Shown: positions 59,742-64,000 of the stretch, piece after piece
Layout: every line of letters starts with the position of its first letter
Position numbering within the stretch: position 1 is the first letter of the stretch
Assembly (NCBI RefSeq): GCF_900143205.1
Contig: NZ_FRDH01000004.1
Location: 399,319 to 463,318 of the forward strand
DNA length: 64,000 nt
Direction: 5' to 3'
DNA from: Butyrivibrio hungatei DSM 14810
GTDB lineage: Bacteria > Bacillota > Clostridia > Lachnospirales > Lachnospiraceae
Translations under genes and position numbers: made by a program
The notes under the pieces: model-generated
Seen by the model: the letters and a program-made list of their open reading frames with translations, nothing else
Databases searched by the model: none
Told to the model about the DNA's origin: nothing

Positions 59742-60661
59742 TCATGGGAGCTTATGCAATTTTAGTTTTAATATTTTTAGCATTGATATTACTTGCGTTT
59801 AATATTAAGATCGTGCCACAGGCACATTCATATGTAGTAGAGAGACTTGGAGCTTATAAGGAGACTTGGGATGTAGGTCTTCATTTCAAAGTTCCATTTA
59901 TCGATAGAGTAGCCAGACAGGTGGATCTTAAGGAGCAGTACTGCGACTTCCCACCTCAGCCTGTTATCACACAGGATAACGTTACTATGCAGATTGACTC
60001 TATAGTATTCTTTAGAATTTCTGATCCTATGGCTTATGCATATGGGGTTAGAAATCCTATCGGAGCTATCGAGAATCTTACAGCTACAACACTTCGTAAT
60101 GTTATTGGTTCACTTACACTTGATGAGACTCTTACATCAAGAGATCAGATCAATGCTCAGATGCAGGATGCACTTGACATTGCAACAGACCCTTGGGGTA
60201 TCAAGATCACAAGAGTAGAATTAAAGAACATCAATCCTCCAGAGCAGATCCGTGATGCTATGGAGAAGCAGATGAAGGCTGAAAGAGAAAAAAGAGAAAA
60301 GATCCTTTTTGCAGAAGGCGAGAAGCAGTCACAGATCACTGTTGCAGAAGGTGAGAAGCAGAGTAAGATCTTACAGGCTGAAGCTGACAAGCAGGCTACA
60401 ATACTTAGAGCTGAAGCTGAAAGAGAAAAGAGAATAAGAGAGGCAGAAGGTCAGGCTGAAGCTATCAAGAATATTCAGCAGGCTAATGCAGAAGGTATCA
60501 AAATGCTCAAAGAGGCAGGAGCTGACGAGTCAGTTCTTACACTTAAGAGCCTTGAAGCATTCGAGAAGGCGTCTAACGGACAGGCTACTAAGATTATCGT
60601 TCCTTCAAACATCCAGGGAATCGCTGGTCTTGCACAGTCAATCAAAGAAGTTGTTAAGTAA
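59738..60661 (+). CDS. SPFH/stomatin-like membrane protein (QmcA/HflC-type)
   Basis: A 307-residue protein with one N-terminal transmembrane helix (residues 3-22), then the SPFH domain (VPQAHSYVVERLGAYKETWDVGLHFKVPFIDRVA in parts, about 26-60, then PQPVITQDNVTMQIDS). Further on lies a long helical coiled coil (AEREKREKILFAEGEKQSQITVAEGEKQ in parts, about 185-255), and the end is IIVPSNIQGIAGLAQSIKEV. It forms oligomeric membrane scaffolds. Neighbouring NfeD is its usual partner. It starts by ATGA overlap; an ATG two codons later is also possible. It is the third SPFH protein of the window. Confidence 0.9.
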   Translation: MIMGAYAILVLIFLALILLAFNIKIVPQAHSYVVERLGAYKETWDVGLHFKVPFIDRVARQVDLKEQYCDFPPQPVITQDNVTMQIDSIVFFRISDPMAYAYGVRNPIGAIENLTATTLRNVIGSLTLDETLTSRDQINAQMQDALDIATDPWGIKITRVELKNINPPEQIRDAMEKQMKAEREKREKILFAEGEKQSQITVAEGEKQSKILQAEADKQATILRAEAEREKRIREAEGQAEAIKNIQQANAEGIKMLKEAGADESVLTLKSLEAFEKASNGQATKIIVPSNIQGIAGLAQSIKEVVK

Positions 60662-60665
60662 TGCC

Positions 60666-60714
60666 TTTTCATAACCTTCTAGTGGCCGATTGACCATAAG
60701 GGTAGTTATGAAAA
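60666..60714 (+). promoter_or_regulatory. Hairpin enclosing the start codon of the ABC exporter gene
   Basis: TTTTCATAAC (60666-60675) pairs perfectly with GTTATGAAAA (60705-60714). The right arm contains the ATG (60708-60710). The stem continues with CTT/AAG (60676-60678 with 60698-60700) and TGG/CCA (60683-60685 with 60694-60696). It would occlude translation initiation unless opened, for example by ribosomes or a regulator. Confidence 0.6.
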
Positions 60715-62525
60715 AGACTAGGTTTAAAAATAAAAGTAGTATCGTTTTATATTTTCTAAAGGGAAGTGCAATATTTTTTGTCCTAGCCATATTAGTATCA
60801 TTTTGTGTGACATTTTTGGAGCTTATTGGTCCCAAGATTGTCCAGTATACCATTGATAATTGTATTTCAGGAGCTGCCGCTACAAATAGCGGCAGCGTTC
60901 CTGATTACATTTTGTTTTTGATGGATAGGCTGGGGGGCAAGGAATATCTTGGCACTCATCTTTATCTGGTGGCAGAATTAGTAGCTGTTATAGCTGTTTT
61001 AACTGCCATATTCAGATACCTGTTCAGGGTTATCAATTCAATTGCAGCTGAAAAACTTATAAAAAGAATGAGGGATAAGCTCTTTGAGCATATCATGCAT
61101 CTGCCATTTTCCTGGCATGGTGAAAACCACACGGGTGATATTATTCAGAGGTGTACTTCCGATGTAGATACCATCAAGATGTTTATTTCAGAGCAGCTTC
61201 TTTCGCTATTTAGGATCATGATCAGGATCGCAGTGGCAATGCATTTTATGATCAGGATAAATGGCGAGCTTACAATAGCTTCAGCTGTGTTTATTCCAAT
61301 AATCGTGCTATATTCATGCTTTTTCCACAACAGGATCAGTACCGGCTTTGAGAAGGCTGATAATGAAGAGGGAAGACTTTCCGCCACGGCTCAGGAGAAC
61401 TTAACTGGAGTTCGTGTAGTAAGAGCCTTTGGCAGAGAAGCCTACGAGAGAGAAAAATTTGAAAAGCAAAACTATGAGTATACGAATCTTTGGATTTCTC
61501 TTATGAAGACACTGGCTGCTTTCTGGGCATCCAATGATTTTATATCAGGCTTTCAGGTTATGCTCATTACTGTTCTTGGTGCAGTTTACTGCGTAAATGG
61601 TAGTATCACAGTTGGTGAGTACGTTGCCTTTGTTTTCTATAATTCTATGCTTACATGGCCTGTTAGAGCCCTTGGAAGGATCATTTCAGAGATGAGTAAG
61701 GCGGGTGTATCTATTGACAGGCTTAGATACATTATGAATTCTGAAGAAGAAAAAGACGTAGAGAATGCCAAAAAACCTCCTATGGATCAGGACATTACTT
61801 TTGAAAATGTATCTTTTGTCTATGGCAACGGTTCAGAGGATGTTCTTGATAACGTAAGCTTCAAGATAAAAGCAGGCACCACCTTTGGAATCCTTGGTGG
61901 AACAGGATCAGGCAAATCTACACTCATGTATCTGATGGACAGGCTCTATGACCTTCCAAAAGATGGCGGTAGGATCCTTATTGGAGATACAGACATAATT
62001 GATATCAAAAGGTCGCATCTTCGCGAAAATATTGGATTTGTTCTTCAGGAGCCGTTTCTCTTTTCAAGAACTCTTTCTGAGAACATTGGTATTACACAGA
62101 AAGAGAAAAATGAAAAAGAGATACGTGAAGCAGCAAAGATTGCAGCTCTTGATGAGACCATAGAAAGCTTTGGCCAGGGATATGAGACTTACGTAGGAGA
62201 AAGAGGCGTGACACTATCTGGTGGACAAAAGCAGAGAACAGCCATTGCTCAGATGCTGGTATCAGATCCTCCTATCATGGTATTTGATGATTCACTCTCA
62301 GCAGTAGATACCCAGACAGATGCCAGGATCAGAAAGGCTCTTTCAGAAAATAAGGGAACTAGTACTGTGATTCTTATATCTCACAGGATCACGACCCTTA
62401 TGCAGGCTGATAATATCCTGGTCCTTGATCATGGCAAGGTTTCTGAGATAGGAAGCCATGAAGAGTTACTTAATAACAATGGAATCTATAAGAGAATATT
62501 TGATATTCAGATGCAGGGAACATGA
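60708..62525 (+). CDS. ABC exporter half-transporter, subunit 1 (multidrug type)
   Basis: A 605-residue type IV ABC exporter with six transmembrane helices (about 1-320) and an ATPase domain (about 340-600). The nucleotide site has GILGGTGSGKSTLMYLMDRL (Walker A), signature VTLSGGQKQRTAIA, and Walker B IMVFDDSLSAVD in which the catalytic Glu is Asp; His is in ILISHRI. Loss of the Glu on one half is typical of heterodimeric exporters such as TM287/288, and the partner follows by ATGA overlap. ATG at 60708 lies in a hairpin; an upstream in-frame TTG is the alternative. The substrate is unknown (drug, lipid or peptide). Confidence 0.9.
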   Translation: MKKTRFKNKSSIVLYFLKGSAIFFVLAILVSFCVTFLELIGPKIVQYTIDNCISGAAATNSGSVPDYILFLMDRLGGKEYLGTHLYLVAELVAVIAVLTAIFRYLFRVINSIAAEKLIKRMRDKLFEHIMHLPFSWHGENHTGDIIQRCTSDVDTIKMFISEQLLSLFRIMIRIAVAMHFMIRINGELTIASAVFIPIIVLYSCFFHNRISTGFEKADNEEGRLSATAQENLTGVRVVRAFGREAYEREKFEKQNYEYTNLWISLMKTLAAFWASNDFISGFQVMLITVLGAVYCVNGSITVGEYVAFVFYNSMLTWPVRALGRIISEMSKAGVSIDRLRYIMNSEEEKDVENAKKPPMDQDITFENVSFVYGNGSEDVLDNVSFKIKAGTTFGILGGTGSGKSTLMYLMDRLYDLPKDGGRILIGDTDIIDIKRSHLRENIGFVLQEPFLFSRTLSENIGITQKEKNEKEIREAAKIAALDETIESFGQGYETYVGERGVTLSGGQKQRTAIAQMLVSDPPIMVFDDSLSAVDTQTDARIRKALSENKGTSTVILISHRITTLMQADNILVLDHGKVSEIGSHEELLNNNGIYKRIFDIQMQGT

Positions 62526-64000
62526 ATACAGAGAAAAATATAAAACTAAAACTATTTGGGATACCAAAACTGTATCCCTTCATAAAGCCGTATTTACCCA
62601 AGATAGTAGTGATGGTGATCCTAGGAATATTAAGCTCATTAGTTGACTCAATATATCCGATCTTTAACAGGTATGCTTTAAATAACTTTGTTGGCAAAGG
62701 GACACTTGATGGACTTAATGTTTTTGTGATCCTTTATCTTGTGATACTTCTTTTGCAGGTTATTGATAACTACGCAGCTTGTTATATGTGCGGTCAGGTC
62801 GAGATGTCAATGGACAGAGACCTTCGAAATGCATCCTTCAACCATTTGCAGGAGCTTTCATTTGCTTATTTTAATCAGAATAATGTAGGTTACATCCATG
62901 CCAGAGTCATGAGTGATACAGGTAAGATAGGCGTAATGGTGTCCTGGAGAATGATGGATATTATTTGGAACGGCTCATATATCGTGTTTGTTCTTTTGAT
63001 GATGCTCATCTTAAACGTTAAGCTTGCGCTATTTGTTATAGTGCTTGTGCCTATTGCGGCGGTTCTTACAACTTACTTCCAGAAAAAGCTTGTTGTCTTA
63101 AACAGAAAGATAAGAGAGATAAATTCCAAGATAACAAGTAACTTCAATGAAGGTATCACAGGTGCCAAGGCCATCAAGACTTTGGTGGTAGAAGATAAGA
63201 TACAAGGTGATTTTGAAAAAGACACAACGAAGATGTACAAGACCTCTGTACATGCAACTCACTACTCGGCATTTTTTACTTCTGCAATTACCTTTATGTC
63301 ATCAATTGCCCTTGCAGTAGTGCTGTGGCGAGGCGGTAATATGAAGCAGGAAGGCATCATTGAGATAGGAACTCTTTCAGTGTTCTTGTCCTATGCCCTT
63401 GGACTTTTGGAGCCTGTTCAGAACGTTATCGTGACTATATCAGAGCTTATATCTGTTCAGGTCAATGTAGAGAGATTCTTTAGACTTCTTCAGACAGAAT
63501 CTGACGTTGCAGATACGCCTGAAGTTATTGAGAAATACGGTGATACCTTTAATCCCAAAAAGGAGAACTGGGAACCACTTCACGGTGATATCAAATTTGA
63601 AGACGTGTCCTTTATGTATCCAGACGGCGATGAGTACGTCCTTGAGCACTTTAACCTTGATGTTCCTCAGGGCACAAACGTAGCCATCGTAGGTGAGACA
63701 GGTGCCGGCAAGTCCACACTTGTAAATCTCGTGTGCAGATTCTTTAAGCCAACTGCAGGTAAGATCCTGATAGATGGCAGAGATGCTGCAGATAGATCTC
63801 AGCTATGGCTTCACAGCAATATCGGATACGTCCTTCAGACACCACATCTTTTCTCAGGTACAGTCAGAGATAACCTGAAATATGGAAAGCCTGACGCCAC
63901 AGAAGAGGAGATCTGGAAAGCACTTAAGCTGGTATCAGCAGACGGAATCGTAAAGAGAATGGAAAAAGGCCTTGATAGTGATGTCGGAGAAGATGGAGAT
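62522..64000 (+). CDS. ABC exporter half-transporter, subunit 2 (partial, runs off the window)
   Basis: 493 codons are visible; the gene continues past the window. It starts MNTEKNIKLKLFGIPKLYPF and has six transmembrane helices (about 25-320), the coupling segment FNEGITGAKAIKTL, and then the ATPase domain with FEDVSFMYPDGDEYVLEHF, Walker A AIVGETGAGKSTLVNLVCRF (about 392-411) and Q-loop IGYVLQTPHLFSGTVRDN. The signature and Walker B lie beyond the edge. The start codon overlaps the stop of subunit 1 (ATGA), so the two are translated together and should form a heterodimer. Confidence 0.9.
   Translation, partial: MNTEKNIKLKLFGIPKLYPFIKPYLPKIVVMVILGILSSLVDSIYPIFNRYALNNFVGKGTLDGLNVFVILYLVILLLQVIDNYAACYMCGQVEMSMDRDLRNASFNHLQELSFAYFNQNNVGYIHARVMSDTGKIGVMVSWRMMDIIWNGSYIVFVLLMMLILNVKLALFVIVLVPIAAVLTTYFQKKLVVLNRKIREINSKITSNFNEGITGAKAIKTLVVEDKIQGDFEKDTTKMYKTSVHATHYSAFFTSAITFMSSIALAVVLWRGGNMKQEGIIEIGTLSVFLSYALGLLEPVQNVIVTISELISVQVNVERFFRLLQTESDVADTPEVIEKYGDTFNPKKENWEPLHGDIKFEDVSFMYPDGDEYVLEHFNLDVPQGTNVAIVGETGAGKSTLVNLVCRFFKPTAGKILIDGRDAADRSQLWLHSNIGYVLQTPHLFSGTVRDNLKYGKPDATEEEIWKALKLVSADGIVKRMEKGLDSDVGEDGD

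Overview
The window looks like a chromosomal segment of a rumen or gut Lachnospiraceae, most like Butyrivibrio or Pseudobutyrivibrio. This is inferred from the moderately low GC, heavy AGA/ATA codon use, GGAGG ribosome sites, many intrinsic terminators, plant-sugar genes, and family types typical of that group (DUF6320, GGGtGRT protein, DUF1667, archaeal/fungal-type Asd, homocitrate-synthase-like enzyme beside Icd). I see no IS element, prophage, CRISPR array, rRNA or tRNA.

Layout. 1-6.5 kb: the end of a DUF1284 gene, a palindromic repeat, a leftward rhamnose operon (isomerase-like, rhaB, rhaD) divergent from an AraC regulator, then nudC. 6.5-15.6 kb: two EAL proteins, a small unknown protein, tyrA-aroA (leftward) and a divergent EF-G. 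15.7-19.1 kb: citrate/homocitrate synthase-like gene, GntR regulator and icd, probably a 2-oxoglutarate/glutamate supply operon. 19.1-28.7 kb: ABC-F ATPase, CPBP protease, NCS2 purine permease, hflK-hflC, rho, a PilZ protein and yggS. 28.8-37.9 kb: small proteins, a diguanylate cyclase, then a tightly coupled five-gene operon (beta-helix protein, HxxxDG acyltransferase, zinc-ribbon membrane protein, pectin-acetylesterase-like hydrolase, GH29 fucosidase), none of whose enzymes has a signal peptide. 38-42.3 kb: a membrane-anchored unknown protein, a ~740-bp giant near-palindrome, a second copy of the small unknown protein and a membrane-anchored carboxylesterase. 42.4-47.1 kb: glycerol operon glpK, two flavoproteins and DUF1667, behind an attenuator-like hairpin. 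47.3-56.1 kb: argH, asd, a degenerate DUF234-type ATPase overlapping topoisomerase III, a beta-helix transferase, and the Fe-S scaffold/GGGtGRT pair. 56.2-64 kb: tandem GGDEF paralogues, NfeD plus an SPFH protein, and a heterodimeric ABC exporter cut by the window end.

The most unusual signal is a family of long imperfect palindromes. Copies at 474-657 and 39203-39940 differ in size but share two asymmetric internal-loop sequences, and their flanking stems differ by compensatory base-pair changes. This points to selection on a folded DNA or RNA. A separate 119-bp hairpin with a 20-bp perfect terminal inverted repeat sits in front of asd. Six genes make, degrade or bind cyclic-di-GMP, several with degenerate catalytic motifs.
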